Shown one piece after another: positions 43,500 to 53,766 of a stretch of DNA of 64,000 nt. Made by a program: the position numbers and the translations under genes. The notes beneath the pieces were generated by a model that was not told where the DNA came from, did no database searches, and saw only the letters and a program-made list of their open reading frames with translations. Origin of the DNA: Amblyornis subalaris (taxonomy: Eukaryota > Chordata > Aves > Passeriformes > Ptilonorhynchidae); assembly GCA_018881555.1 (NCBI GenBank), contig JACAXG010000326.1, positions 62,001 through 126,000 of the forward strand. The letters are read 5' to 3'. The number at the start of each line of letters is the position of its first letter. Positions within the stretch are counted from its first letter, which is position 1.

Positions 43500-44659
43500 C
43501 CTGGCCTTTGCCTATTGAGCCACAGCTCGGTATTCTCAGAGGACTGTAGCTGAGGCAGGAACCCAAACTGCGTTTGAGGACACTAAAGCTGAGACAGGGA
43601 CTCAAACCACAACAATTGCCCCAGTAGCGAAAAAGAAAAAATGGACAAGGCGAGTTACAGGCCCATACCATGGATTAGTAAGAGAAGAGGAAGAAGAGGA
43701 AGAAGAGGAAGAAGAGGAAGAAGAGGAAGAAGAGGAAGAAGGAGGAGAGGTCAGATCAAGAAGCAGGTCTTTCAACAAAGAAATTGAAAGGGATGAGGCA
43801 AATCAAACAGGAAACCGAAGTTACTTGGTCCCTGACCTCATCAGAACTTTGAGACTTGCAAAAAGATTACAGCCACCAGCCAGGTGAGCAGATTTCTGCC
43901 TGGCTGCTTCGATGCTGGGATAATGGGGCTGACAGTCAGCACTTAGAAGGTCATGAAGCCCAACAGCTGGGATCCCTCCCTAGAGACCATGAAACTGAAA
44001 GAGGAATTGGAAAAGAAGGAATTTTCAGCCTCTGGAGACGGCTCCTCTCAAGCATGAGGGCAAGATATCCATTTAAGGAAGATCTTGTGAACTCCCCAGG
44101 AAAGTGGACCGCTGCAGATGAAGGTATCCAGTACTTGAGGGAATTAGCAGTGCTGGAAGACATCTAAAGTGATCTAAAGAGTGATAACATCCCTAAAGAT
44201 CCAGAGGATGTCCTTGCAAAATGGCCATGTGGAGAAAGGTGGTTCAAAGAGCCCCAGGCATCATATTCCAGCAGCTTGGTAGCACAGTATTACCTGCAAA
44301 TGAATATACCAACTGTAGAGATAGTGTCCTCCTGGCTCCAAAATGTAGAAGAAACTCTGGATACTTCCACATCCCTACAGGCCAGCGACTCAGCTTTTAG
44401 GGGCAGCCCAAGAGATTGGTCCTCTCCTGCTCTCGTCAGAGGGAAAGCAAGTCGCAAGCGCAGACCACATAAGGAACTCTGGTTCTTTCTGCGTGAGCAG
44501 GAGGAGGACATGAGGAAGTGGGATGGTGAACCCACCTCTAAGCTGGAAGCCTGTGTCTGTGAACTGAGAGGGAAGAGAGCTGTTAAGAAGGGGTCACCCA
44601 AGAATGTCATTGTAGTTGCCGCAGAGACAAGAAGAAAATCAGCCATCTCCCAGATGTAA
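43500..44659 (+). pseudogene. gag: ERVL-4 gag remnant with poly-Glu tract
   Basis: The basic stretch AKKKKWTRR (about 43627) leads into GLVR and 19 consecutive Glu codons (43684-43740), then EVRSRSRSFNKEIERDEANQ. After frame changes, 43856-44167 holds QISAWLLRCWDNGAD and QLGSLPRDHETERGI. 44276-44659 holds a helical segment and LWFFLREQEEDMRKW. The parts match ERVL-1 and ERVL-3 gag in order. The poly-Glu is a (GAAGAAGAG)n expansion of an acidic region that the other copies keep short. No zinc knuckle; not a functional gene. Confidence 0.8.
43682..43750 (+). repeat. (GAAGAAGAG)n minisatellite within gag
   Basis: About six 9-base units, purine only, in frame with gag and encoding Glu only. Confidence 0.95.
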
Positions 44660-44810
44660 AGGAACTGAAAGCACCTCCTTTAACCCTGGTGAGGGGACTT
44701 CTGATCTGGCATTGCAAAGGTCAGACAGTGAATGCTCTGACCAGGAACAGGAATAGAGGGTCCCTGCCTCTGGCCAGGAGGAGGAAAGGGATGACCGGGC
44801 ATACTGGACT

Positions 44811-45359
44811 GTGTTTATTCAATGGCCCAGCACATCAGATCTACAGAAGTATAAAGCTTTAGTAGATACAGGTGCACAGTGCATACTGATGCCATCAAGG
44901 CACAGGAGCGCAGAACCCCTTTGGATCTCTGGAGTGACAGGGGAATGCCAGGAGTTGTCTATATTAGAGGCTGAGGGGAGTTTAACAGGGAAAAAGGGGG
45001 AAAAGCACCCCATTGTGACTGGCCCAGAGGCTCCTTGTATCCTTGACATCGACTATCTCAGAAGGTACTTCAAGGATACAAAGGGATATCAAAGGGCTTT
45101 TGGTGTAGCTACAGTGAATACAGAGAAGATGAAACAGTTATCCACCCTGCCTGGCCTCTCAGAAGATCCCTTCATTGTGGGATTGATGCAAGTTGAAGAC
45201 CAGCAAGTAGCAATTGCTACCAGAACAGTGCACTGGAGGAAATATAGCACCAATCGAGTCTCCATAATTCCCATCCATAAGCTGATTCATCGACTGAAGA
45301 GGCAAGGAGTGATCAGCAGGACCCACTCACCCTTTAACAGCATCATATGTCCAGTGTGA
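44811..45359 (+). pseudogene. pol: ERVL-4 protease to RT start (best preserved ERVL pol piece)
   Basis: 182 open codons. ALVDTGAQCILMPS is the protease active site (about residues 17-30). HPIVTGPEAPCILDIDYLRR is the protease C-terminal region. VSIIPIHKLIHRLKRQGVIS begins RT, and NSIICPV precedes a stop at 45357-45359. ERVL carries protease in the same frame as RT, and here they are still fused. Continuation of RT is in another frame. Confidence 0.85.
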
Positions 45360-46664
45360 AAGTCTAATGGGGAATGGAGGCTGACAGTAGACTATCGTGG
45401 CCTGAATGAAGTCACGCCACCTGAGTGCTGCCGCATCAGAAATGTTGGAACTTCAGTATGAGCTGGAGTCCAATGCAGCCAAATGGTATGCCACAATTGA
45501 TACCACTAATGCATTTTTCTCAATCCCTCTGGCAGCAGAGTGTAGGCCACAATTTGCTTTCACTTGGAGGGGTATCCAATATACCTGGAATTGACTGCCC
45601 CAGGGGCGGAAACACAGCCCCACCATCTGCCATGGACTGATCCAGATTGCACTGGAACAGGGTGAAGCTCCAGAACACTTGCAATACATTGATGATATCA
45701 TTGTGTGGGGCAATATAGCAGAAGTTGTTTTTGAGAAAGGGAAGAAAATAATCTAAATTCTTCTAAAAACTGGTTTTGCCATAAAACAAAATAAGGTAAG
45801 GGGACCTGACCAGGAGATCCAGTTCTTGGGAATAAAATGGCAGATTGGGCGCCATTATGTGCCTATGGAGGTGGTTAACAAAATAGCAACTATGTTTCCA
45901 CTGGCTAACAAGAAGGAAACACAAGCTTTTCTAGGCCTTGCAGGGTTCTGGAGAATGCATATTCCAGGTTATAGCCAGCTTGTGAGCCCCCCTCTATCAA
46001 GTGACCTGGAAGAACTGTTTCAAGTGGGGCCTTGAGCAACAACAGGCCTTTGAGCAGATCAAACAGGAAATAGCTTATGAGATAGCTCTTGGGCCTATTC
46101 AGACAGGACCAGCCATGCAAAATATACTCTACACTGCAAGTGGGGAGCAGGGTCCCACCTAGAGCCTCTGACAAAAGACCTCAGGAGAAACCCGAGGTCG
46201 ACCATCAGGATTTTGAAGCTGGGGTAATTGAGGATCAGAAGCCCATTACACTCCAACTGAAAAAGAGATATTAGCAGCCTATGAGGGGGTTTGAGCTGCC
46301 TCAGAAGTTGTTGGGACAGAAGCATGTCTCCTCTTGGCACCACGATTGCCCGTGCTACACTGGATGTTCAAAGGAAACATCCCCTCAACACATCACGCTA
46401 CCTGCTCTACATGGAGTAAGTGGGTAGCATTGACCATGCAGCGAGCTTGACTGGGAAAACCCAATTTTCTCAGGAATCCTGGAAGAGATTATGGACTGGC
46501 CAGAAGGCAGAGATTTTGGAGCATTGTCTGAGAGGGTGACTTGTGCCCAAGAAGCACCACCATATAACGAGTTACCAGAAGACAAGAGGCTATGCTCTAT
46601 TTAATGATGGATCATGTCATGTTGTAGGAAACCACTGGAGGTGGAAAGCTGCTGTGTGGAGTCC
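45360..46664 (+). pseudogene. pol: ERVL-4 reverse transcriptase and RNase H start
   Basis: WRLTVDYRGLNEVTP-type sequence lies near 45375-45420. The palm has IDTTNAFFSIPLAAE (about 45497, motif A Asp), then LPQG-equivalent sequence, and YIDD at 45685-45696. The thumb (45826-46035) reads MGIKWQIGRHYVPMEVVNK and FLGLAGFWRMHIPGYSQLV. The connection domain is broken by several stops. RNase H starts near 46597 (FNDGSCHV, where the usual YTD is changed) and reaches AAVWSP, where ERVK inserted at 46665. Confidence 0.82.
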
Positions 46665-46971
46665 TGTGACCTATAAGTAAAGCTTTGTAAAGGAAGGCCT
46701 TGTAAAATCATGGCTCAGGCCTGTTACTTAGGTTAAGTAGAAAAGGACTGTGGGAAGGTGACTCAGCTGAATTAGAGGCAGAAAACAAGTTATATAACCA
46801 TCGTGTGTTCACATCGTGGTGTATGGTGGTTGGTTAGTTTGTTGTGCCTTAAAACTATGTAAACTGATAACCGACAAACGGCTTAAAAAAGCCGGATTTT
46901 TGGCAATAAATGGCTCTCCTTTGCACCTGCCTGGGGTCTCCACGTCGGTCATTATCACCCTTATCGCAACA
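46665..46971 (+). repeat. ERVK 5' LTR (307 bp)
   Basis: TGTGACCTATAAG to TTATCGCAACA. A TATATAA element lies near 46791. GGCAATAAATGGCTC (about 46900) is the poly(A) signal, preceded by a possible hairpin (GGCTTAAAAAAGCC at about 46880). Short LTR like avian ERVK. Confidence 0.95.
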
Positions 46972-46973
46972 TC

Positions 46974-46991
46974 TGACGCCCGAACAGGGAT
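46974..46991 (+). promoter_or_regulatory. ERVK primer-binding site, tRNA-Lys3 type
   Basis: TGACGCCCGAACAGGGAT begins two bases after the LTR. It matches the known Lys3 site TGGCGCCCGAACAGGGAC at 16 of 18 positions, as used by MMTV and lentiviruses. Confidence 0.88.
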
Positions 46992-47244
46992 GATTGAGCT
47001 ACGGACAGCGGACCTCGCCCAGGATGGCCCGTGACCTACATCGTATCCCACAGACCCCCACCAACAACCCCAGGCAGCGCCTAAACAAAGGATCCTGGCT
47101 TCGGCTTTGTGCAGTGCACCCCCACGGACCTCCAGCAGCAGCACGCAGGCGGCGACACACTTAGACCACCCGGAGCGAACTCTCGGCTTCACCTCATCAC
47201 GTCTCAGAATGAATCCATCACTTCAAGGTGAGCCGGGGTTAAAA

Positions 47245-49284
47245 ATGGGTTCGAAATTATCCCTTGAGCAAAAACAGACCCTAGAGACTTTACGGCAGCT
47301 ATTACACAGACAAAATAGAGACGTTTCCAATACTAAACTGCTTTCCTTGCTAGATTGGGTCTCTATGCATATCAAAGATCTCCCGCTAGCCTGCATTTAC
47401 AACTTAGATGCTTGGCAACTGATTGGGCATGAACTTTTCTATCTCGCTGGTAAGGGCAATATCCCTGCAGCAAAACATCTTACAACATGGGGGGTATAAT
47501 AGCAGGTCTCATAACATTTTATACGCGGACGGCTTCGCCGCTTTCCTGGGAATCAAACAGCCCCCTCCTAAAGCTGCCCTCTTCGCCAGCTAGTTGCCAT
47601 GAAGATGCATTCCTGCATGATAGCTCCCCCGCATTCCAAGCTCTTCTGGGTCCTAGAGCTTCCTCACTGCCCACCCCCCCCACCTCTGCTCCGCCCAGCC
47701 TCGCTTCTACGCCGCCTACTCCTTCCACCGCCTCTGTGCTGCCTGGCCCTCCCCACCCCGCCCCTGTGGCCTCTGCACCGCCCACCGCTCCTACTGCATC
47801 TGCGCTGCCGGCTCCTCCCACGGATACCGCTCCCTGGGCACCAGCCCCCCTCACGGCTCCACCACAAGCCCCCCCCTCAGCTATGCCTTTTTTATCAACC
47901 TCTGCGGCCAGCTATGGCCTCTCAGCCTTGGACACGGTCATCCCTATAGCCGCCATGAATGTCAAGGCCCCTGCAACCGGTCCCCCGCCCTCACAGGGCC
48001 TCTGGAATGCTGTAGCTACTTCGCCCATGTGGGCTCCTGGGCGAAATCGCCCCCCCCGCCTAGGCCACGACAGGAGCTGCTGGCCAGCTCCGTCCCTATG
48101 CCCCCTCCTCTGGAGACAGTTCCTTTGAATAGCTATTCAGACATGGCATCCTGTGATGCCCCCTCGGTACAGCAGCTGGACCCCCCACCAGATCATAACA
48201 GGATCCCTTCATATCTGACCGCATATCCAGTTATCCATGAATGAGACAAGCCTGCAGCCCATAAAGATATAGAGTACTGTTCTCAGAGTTGCGGAGGCTG
48301 GTGCACGACAAGGGAGCTACCTCTGAACAACTAATTGCATACATGCAAACAATAAGTTCTGCCTATTTCCTCACTCCTGCTGACTGGAAAAGCATGATGA
48401 AGATGGTCCTGACGATGACTCAGTATTTAGTATGGTTTTCGGACTATCGTGCATCTTGCCTCTCCCAGGCAGGGTGTCTACAGCGAAGGGATCCCCCTAT
48501 ACTTGTGGTTCAATTAACTGGTGAAGGTGTGTATGAAAATGCCAGAACCCAGACAACCTATCCAGATGATATTTATAACCTCATTGCTCGTCTTTCTATT
48601 GCAGCCCTGTGCCAGGTTCCAGTAATAGACAAAGCTGCTAACATTTCTTATACTAAAATTGAGCAGGGTCCAAGCAAGCCTTACACGATTTTCATGGACA
48701 GACTCCAGGCGGCACTATCCCAACAGGTGGATGATGAGGACACACGACAAAACCTGGTACGGCACCTCAGGTTTGAGAATGCGAATTCTGACTGTAAAAA
48801 GGCTCTCTTATCTATTTGTAATCGCCGTACTCGTGATATAGTGGAGGTGGTTAGGGTTTGCGAGAACGTAACCATCCAGTCCCACAGCACTAACCCCCTG
48901 GCTGCGGCTTATGCAGCTCATTTGCAGAAAGCACCTGGCAATCGTTGTCATTGCTGCGGGTCCCCTGGGCACATGAGAACAACTTACCCTCTACCACAGC
49001 CAAAAATCCAGTCACCTTCTACTAACTCTCCTCCTAGTAAGTGTCCCTTGTGCAAGAAGGGCTTTCATTGGGCTAAAGATTGCCGCTCTCGCCCTGCTGC
49101 AGACTGTGGACCTGTGGTCTCGGGAAACCACCTACGGGGGAGGAGCTCGCGGGCCCCGCAGAATCAAACAAATGCGAAGCACGGCGTTTGGCAAGCCAAC
49201 TCATCCCAGCAACTTCAGGAAGTGCCGGCCTGGATTTGGCTGCCAGCCAACCAGTTACTCTGCAGACCACCTCAGTTCATTTAG
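47245..49284 (+). pseudogene. gag: ERVK gag
   Basis: ATG 47245 encodes MGSKLSLEQKQTLETLRQLL, a myristoylation-type start (Gly2) and matrix domain, open to 47499. A Pro/Ala/Ser-rich linker follows in frame 3 (47487 to about 48110), then a piece in frame 2 (to 48244). The capsid is in frame 1 from 48265. The capsid contains the major homology region (QGPSKPYTIFMDRLQAAL, about 48664-48717). Two zinc knuckles follow: CHCCGSPGHMRTTY, where the final Cys is Tyr, and intact CPLCKKGFHWAKDC. The gag stop is TAG at 49282. Three frame changes and a stop (48262) disable it. Confidence 0.88.
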
Positions 49285-49913
49285 TCCCTACAGGGGTATG
49301 GGAACCTATCAGCAATAATATGCATGCTTTACTAATCGGACATTCTTCTATCACTAAGCTAGGACTCTTTGTGTTGCCTGGTCTCATCGACTCCGACTTT
49401 GAAGGTGAAATACAGATCATGCTCTGGACACCTGTGCCACCTTGCTATATACCTGCGGGCCAGCGACTCGCGCAGCTGGTTCCATTTTGCAGTACAACCC
49501 CGGGCGGAAAAGGTAAGCGTGGCACTGCTGGCTTCGGAAGCACTGGCCAGCCTCAAATTTTTTGGGCAAGTGCTATCACAGCAGCTCAGCCGACCATGGT
49601 CTGTACCATTGATGGTAAGGCATTCAAAGGACTTGTTGATACCGGGGCTGATGTTTCTAGTGTCAGAGCTGGGGACTGGCCTAGTGATTGGCCCACGGTT
49701 GACCCTGCCTCGACTCTGGTTGGGGTAGGAGGGCTTCAATGCCCTCGGCAAAGTGTTCACCTTTGCCTTGTTCTTGGCCCCTACAGCCAGACTGCCCACA
49801 TTGCACCATTCATTGCTCTGGTGCCGTGTACATTATGGGGACGTGATGTCCTGGGACAGTTTGGAACCACTGTGATCATAAACGCTGACTCCTGTCAACC
49901 CCTTTTTTCATAG
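49080..49913 (+). pseudogene. pro: ERVK dUTPase-protease
   Basis: Open in frame 3 for 277 codons, overlapping gag by about 200 bases, so it is reached by a -1 shift. dUTPase motifs are SAGLDLAA, then PGLIDSDFEGEIQIML (with the catalytic Asp), RLAQLVP and GFGSTG; these are complete. Protease follows with LVDTGADVSSV and WGRDVLGQFG (the GRD motif). The upstream ATG of the open stretch is not used; real translation would enter at the shift site (49122). No stop inside, so this is the best-kept frame of the provirus. dUTPase removes dUTP; the protease would cut Gag and Pol. Confidence 0.9.
49122..49128 (+). promoter_or_regulatory. gag-pro -1 ribosomal frameshift site (G GGA AAC)
   Basis: GGGAAAC lies in the gag frame as G GGA AAC, the slippery heptamer known from Mason-Pfizer-type gag-pro junctions. 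A -1 slip continues as KPPTGEELAG in the protease frame. A GC-rich stretch able to pair CGGGG (49134 region) with CCCCG (49155 region) lies a few bases downstream, a possible stimulatory stem. Confidence 0.8.
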
Positions 49914-52484
49914 GAGCCATTGAACAGCCGTTCCGAATGCAGATATTGAATATATGTAAGCTCACATGGAGGACTGATGACCCTATTTGGATCTCTCAAT
50001 GGCCCCTACGTCAGGAACGGCTACAAAATTTACAACAGCTTGTGGATGAACAGCTGTCTCTTGTCCACATACAGCCATCCTCTAGCCCTTGGAACACTCC
50101 TGTATTCTGCATTCCCAAGAAAAGTGGTAAATGGCGACTGTTGCATGATTTGTGAGCAGTAAATGCAGTCATCGAACCCATGGGTGCCTTGCAACCTGGA
50201 CTTCCCTCTCCTGTGATGATACCTTTCGATTGGCCCCTCATTGTCATAGACTTGAAAGACTGCTTTTTTACTATTCCCTTGCACCCTGATGACGCACCTC
50301 GTTTTCCTTTTTCTGTGCCCACTCTGAACCATGCAGAGCCGATGAAAAGGTATCACTGGACAGTTTTGCCGCAAGGCATGTGCAACAGCCCATCTGCCAG
50401 AGGGTGGTGGACCTCACTCTGCAACCAGTCCGCCGCCAATTTTCTGAGGCAACCGTGTATCATTACATGGACAATATCTAACTTGCAGCTAAAGATCATT
50501 CTGTTTTGTGTTCCATACAGGTGGCTGTTGTTCAGGCAGTTCGAGCAGCTGGCTTGGTTGTTGCACCTGAGAAAGTGCATTACCTAGGGTGGGGAATTAC
50601 TCAGCAGACTATCTGCCCTCAGCCTGTAAAGCTTTCTGTTAAGGAGAACCTGACCTTAAATGATTTGCAGAAATTGTTAGGCTCCTTGAACTGGTTACGC
50701 CCCATACTGGGTTTGTCCACAGAGCTTTTGCACCCCATTTGCTTTACTCCAGGGTGATCCTGATCTCAATTCTCCCTGACAGCTGACTCCTGAGTCTAAG
50801 AAGGCTCTAGATCACTGTGCTCAGGCACTGGAAAGTTGTCAGGGCTGGAGATGGGATCCTGATGAACCAGTTTCTCTTGCTATAGTGGCTAGCAAATTTC
50901 AACCCTTTGCTGTCTTGTTTCAGTGGTTTCCTAATGACGGTGATCCCTTGCATGTACTGGGAATGGCTATTTTTACCTCATATGGCAACAAAGACTGTAT
51001 GGACAGTCCATGACGTGTTTGCGCAGCTGATCATGAAAGACCATGAGCAGCTGCAGACGCTCAATGGCCAGGATCCGCATGTAATCTACGTGCCTGCAAA
51101 CAAAGAGAACTTGTCATGGTTGTTGTCAGAGGATGCTAACTTTCAGATTGCACTTGCAGACTTTTCAGGACAATTGTCTATCCACTACCCTTCCCATCGC
51201 CTGTGGACAGAAGTGGGTAGCCTCCCTTTGTATGCAAAACACCACTGCAGCTTGACTCCCATCGACGGAATGACGGTTTTCACGGATGCATCCAGCAGAA
51301 CCAGCAAAGCTGCAGTGGTATGGCGTGAGGGTGACTGCCCAATGGCATAAAAGGGTTCTGACAGTGCAAAATGCTTCAGTGCAAATCCTGGAGCTAGCTG
51401 CTATCCGCTATGCTTTCCACTTGTTTTCACAGGAACCACTCAACATTGTAACTGATTCCGCGTATGCTGCTAATGTGGTTGTTCGTTTGGAATCCTCATA
51501 CTTGAGATATGTTGATAATCCACTTTTATTTACAGAGCTGCGTACCTTGTGGCTTTTGATTAACAACCGGCAGCATGACTTTTATGTGCTTCATGTTCGT
51601 TCTCATATAGGTTTACCTGGACCTATCATGGAAGGTAATACTTGTGCTGATCTCACTGTCATGCCAAATGTTGTGCCTAACAAGTTCGCTCAGGCTAAGC
51701 TGTCTCATGACTTCTTTCATCAGAATGCACGCTCTTTATGAAAGCAATTCCAACTGACTTCCTCGCAGGCTCACGACATTCTGCTTTCCTGCCCCTCTTG
51801 CCATGGAATTGCTCCTGCTCCTTTAGCAGAAGGTGCCAATCCTCGAGGCCTGACTGCTACTTCTGTTTGGCAATCTGATGTTACCCATGTCCCAGAATTT
51901 GGTCACTTAAAGTATGTTCATGTAACTGTTGACACTTTCTCACTTTTTTGATGGCAACTGCCCACACAGGTGAGAAAGCTCGTGATGTTACACAACACTG
52001 GCTTACATGCTTCGCTACTTTTGGCCTCCCAGACACTATAAAGACAGACAATGGCCCTGCTTATGCTTCTGAGCGGACTCGCCAGTTCTTACAGCAATGG
52101 GGTATCTCCCACAACACGGACATCCCTCACTCTCCCGCTGGTCAGGTGATTGTTGAACGTGCCTGCAGAACATTGAAAGCGATGCTTCAAAAACAAAAGA
52201 AGGGGGAGTTGGAGTGCCCACATGATAGGTTAGCAAAAGCCCTGTATGTTCTCAATTTCCTGAATCGGAACGAAGCTGGTCAAACAGCATGCGAAAGGCA
52301 ATATTCTTCTGATACAAAGGCTCATCCCAGGCCTCCGGTGATGGTAAAAGACCTAGTAACAGGGCAGTGGGCAGGACCTTTAGACTTGTTAACGTGGGGA
52401 AGAGGTTATGCTTGTGTTTCCACAAGTCATCGCGTGAAATGGGTTCCTTCACGGTGTGTGCGACCATTTGTTGCATCATCCTGA
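49908..52484 (+). pseudogene. pol: ERVK pol (RT, RNase H, integrase)
   Basis: RT starts in frame 2 ([39 protein letters not shown]), with TGA at 50153. [17 protein letters not shown] carries motif A. A frame change follows near 50395. The palm reads YMDN at 50464-50475 instead of YMDD, with a stop right after. RNase H has VFTDASS (about 51278) and IVTDSAYAANVV (about 51447). Integrase has an HDFFH...CPSCH zinc domain (51709-51805), WQSDVTHV (51870), TIKTDNGPAYAS and GQVIVERACRTL, so all three catalytic acids are present. The C-terminal part has GQWAGPLDLLTWGRGYA. At least four frame breaks. Confidence 0.88.
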
Positions 52485-52886
52485 TTGGTGAAGGCACTGC
52501 GAGTATCATACCGCCTACGCTGGACGACACAAATAGGGACCCATTGCCTTCTTGCTGCTGGCTCAAGGCCATGGATGCAAAGATTTTGATGGCATGTGCT
52601 GCATGAACTTAAGTGATCATTCAGAGTCTATTCACAAGAGTATTAGTAATCTTAAGCAACCCGTTATGCAGTTACAACAACACGATGAGGGTGATTGGTG
52701 GAGGGTGTCTTCATGGTTCGACAACCTTGGCTTCGAGGCATAGTTTAAAGGTTTAGCAATGTATGGCATAGTTATCCTTGGCACGTTCTTAATGATTATG
52801 ATATATATCCCATGTATTTTATCTTGTGTGCAACAAATGATCAATAGTAGCCTTAATAAGATAATGACCTTACCGGTGCAGTTTTA
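52439..52886 (+). pseudogene. env: ERVK env, surface subunit deleted
   Basis: ATG 52439 overlaps the end of pol in another frame, as in betaretroviruses. It reads MGSFTVCATICCIILIGEG, a signal-peptide-like hydrophobic start, then about 25 codons and a stop near 52606. In another frame the TM subunit appears at once: GCKDFDGMCCMNLSD (a CX6CC motif), DWWRVSSWFDNLGF and the membrane anchor MYGIVILGTFLMIMIYI, ending about 52886. Nearly all of the surface subunit and the fusion region are missing, so this env cannot work. Confidence 0.8.
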
Positions 52887-52899
52887 GCTGTGCAACACA

Positions 52900-52918
52900 G
52901 AAACAAAGAAGGGAGAAG
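52900..52918 (+). promoter_or_regulatory. ERVK polypurine tract
   Basis: AAACAAAGAAGGGAGAAG-type purine run immediately before the 3' LTR TGTCACC. Confidence 0.85.
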
Positions 52919-53225
52919 TGTCACCTATAAGTAAAGCTTTGTAAAGGAAGGCCTTGTAAAATCATGGCTCAGGCCTCTTACTTAGGNTAAGTAGAAAAGG
53001 ACTGTGGGAAGGTGACTCAGCTGAATTAGAGGCAGAAAACAAGTTATATAACCATCGTGTGTTCACATCGTGGTCTATGGTGGTTGGTTAGTTTGTTGTG
53101 CCTTAAAACTATGTAAACTGATAACCGACTAACGGCTTAAAAAAGCCGGATTTTTGGCAATAAATGGCTCTCCTTTGCACCTGCCTGGGGTCTCCACGTT
53201 GGTCATTATCACCCTTATCGCAACA
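52919..53225 (+). repeat. ERVK 3' LTR (307 bp)
   Basis: Same length as the 5' LTR; differences at about five sites. Contains the window's single ambiguous base (N at 52987). Confidence 0.95.
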
Positions 53226-53766
53226 GAGTCCCACATGACAAGTCATTGAGGCTGCTGAAGGGGAAGGTGGGTCAAGCCAACTTGCAGAAGTGAAAGCCAT
53301 CCAACCAGCCCTAGAGACTGCTGAAGGAGAAAAGTGGCCTGTACTCTATACTGACTCCTGGATGGTGGCTAATGCCCTATGGTGGTGGCTGCAGCAATGG
53401 AAGAAAAACAATTGGCAACGCAGGGGTAAACCCATCTGGGCTGCTGCATCGTGGCAGGACATCACTGCACAGGTAGAAAACATGACTCTGAAGGTATGTC
53501 ATGTAGATGCTCACATGCCCAATAGCCGTGCCACTGAAGAACATCAGAACAATGAACAGGTAGATAAGGCTGCTAAGATCGGAATAGGCCAGGTAGACTT
53601 AGATTGGGAGCAGAAGAGTGAGCTATTTATAGCCTAATGGGCCCATGAAACATCAGGACATCTAGGAAGGGATGAAACATATAGATGGGCTTGAGATTGA
53701 TGGGTGGACCTGACCATGGAGACCATCACACAGGTTATTCACGAATGTGAAATGTGCTGCAATCAA
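53226..53766 (+). pseudogene. pol: ERVL-4 RNase H and integrase start after ERVK
   Basis: Resumes with GAGTCCCAC exactly where the 46664 side ends. An open stretch (53290-53637) covers RNase H: VLYTDSWMVANALWWWLQQW and VCHVDAHMPNSR. It also covers the start of integrase: NEQVDKAAKIGIGQVDLDWE. The zinc-binding segment (HETSGHLGRDE-like, HECE...C) is reached near 53645-53755 and the CR1 insertion follows. Confidence 0.85.

Larger units (their letters stand above)
46659..53231 (+). mobile_element. ERVK provirus (46665-53225) with GAGTCC duplications
   Basis: A betaretrovirus-like provirus: 307-bp LTRs at 46665-46971 and 52919-53225, and a perfect 6-bp duplication GAGTCC at 46659-46664 and 53226-53231, the length typical of ERVK. 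It has a tRNA-Lys3-type primer site, gag, dUTPase-protease and pol in three successive frames (1, 3, 2), a truncated env, and a purine tract. The LTRs differ at about 5 of 306 bases (1.6%), so it is young relative to its host ERVL-4. Stops and frameshifts in gag and pol, a changed RT active site and loss of the env surface region leave it defective. Confidence 0.95.

Noticed and set aside
52987..52987. Single N as a biological feature
   Set aside because: It lies in the ERVK 3' LTR and most likely reflects assembly ambiguity between two near-identical LTRs.
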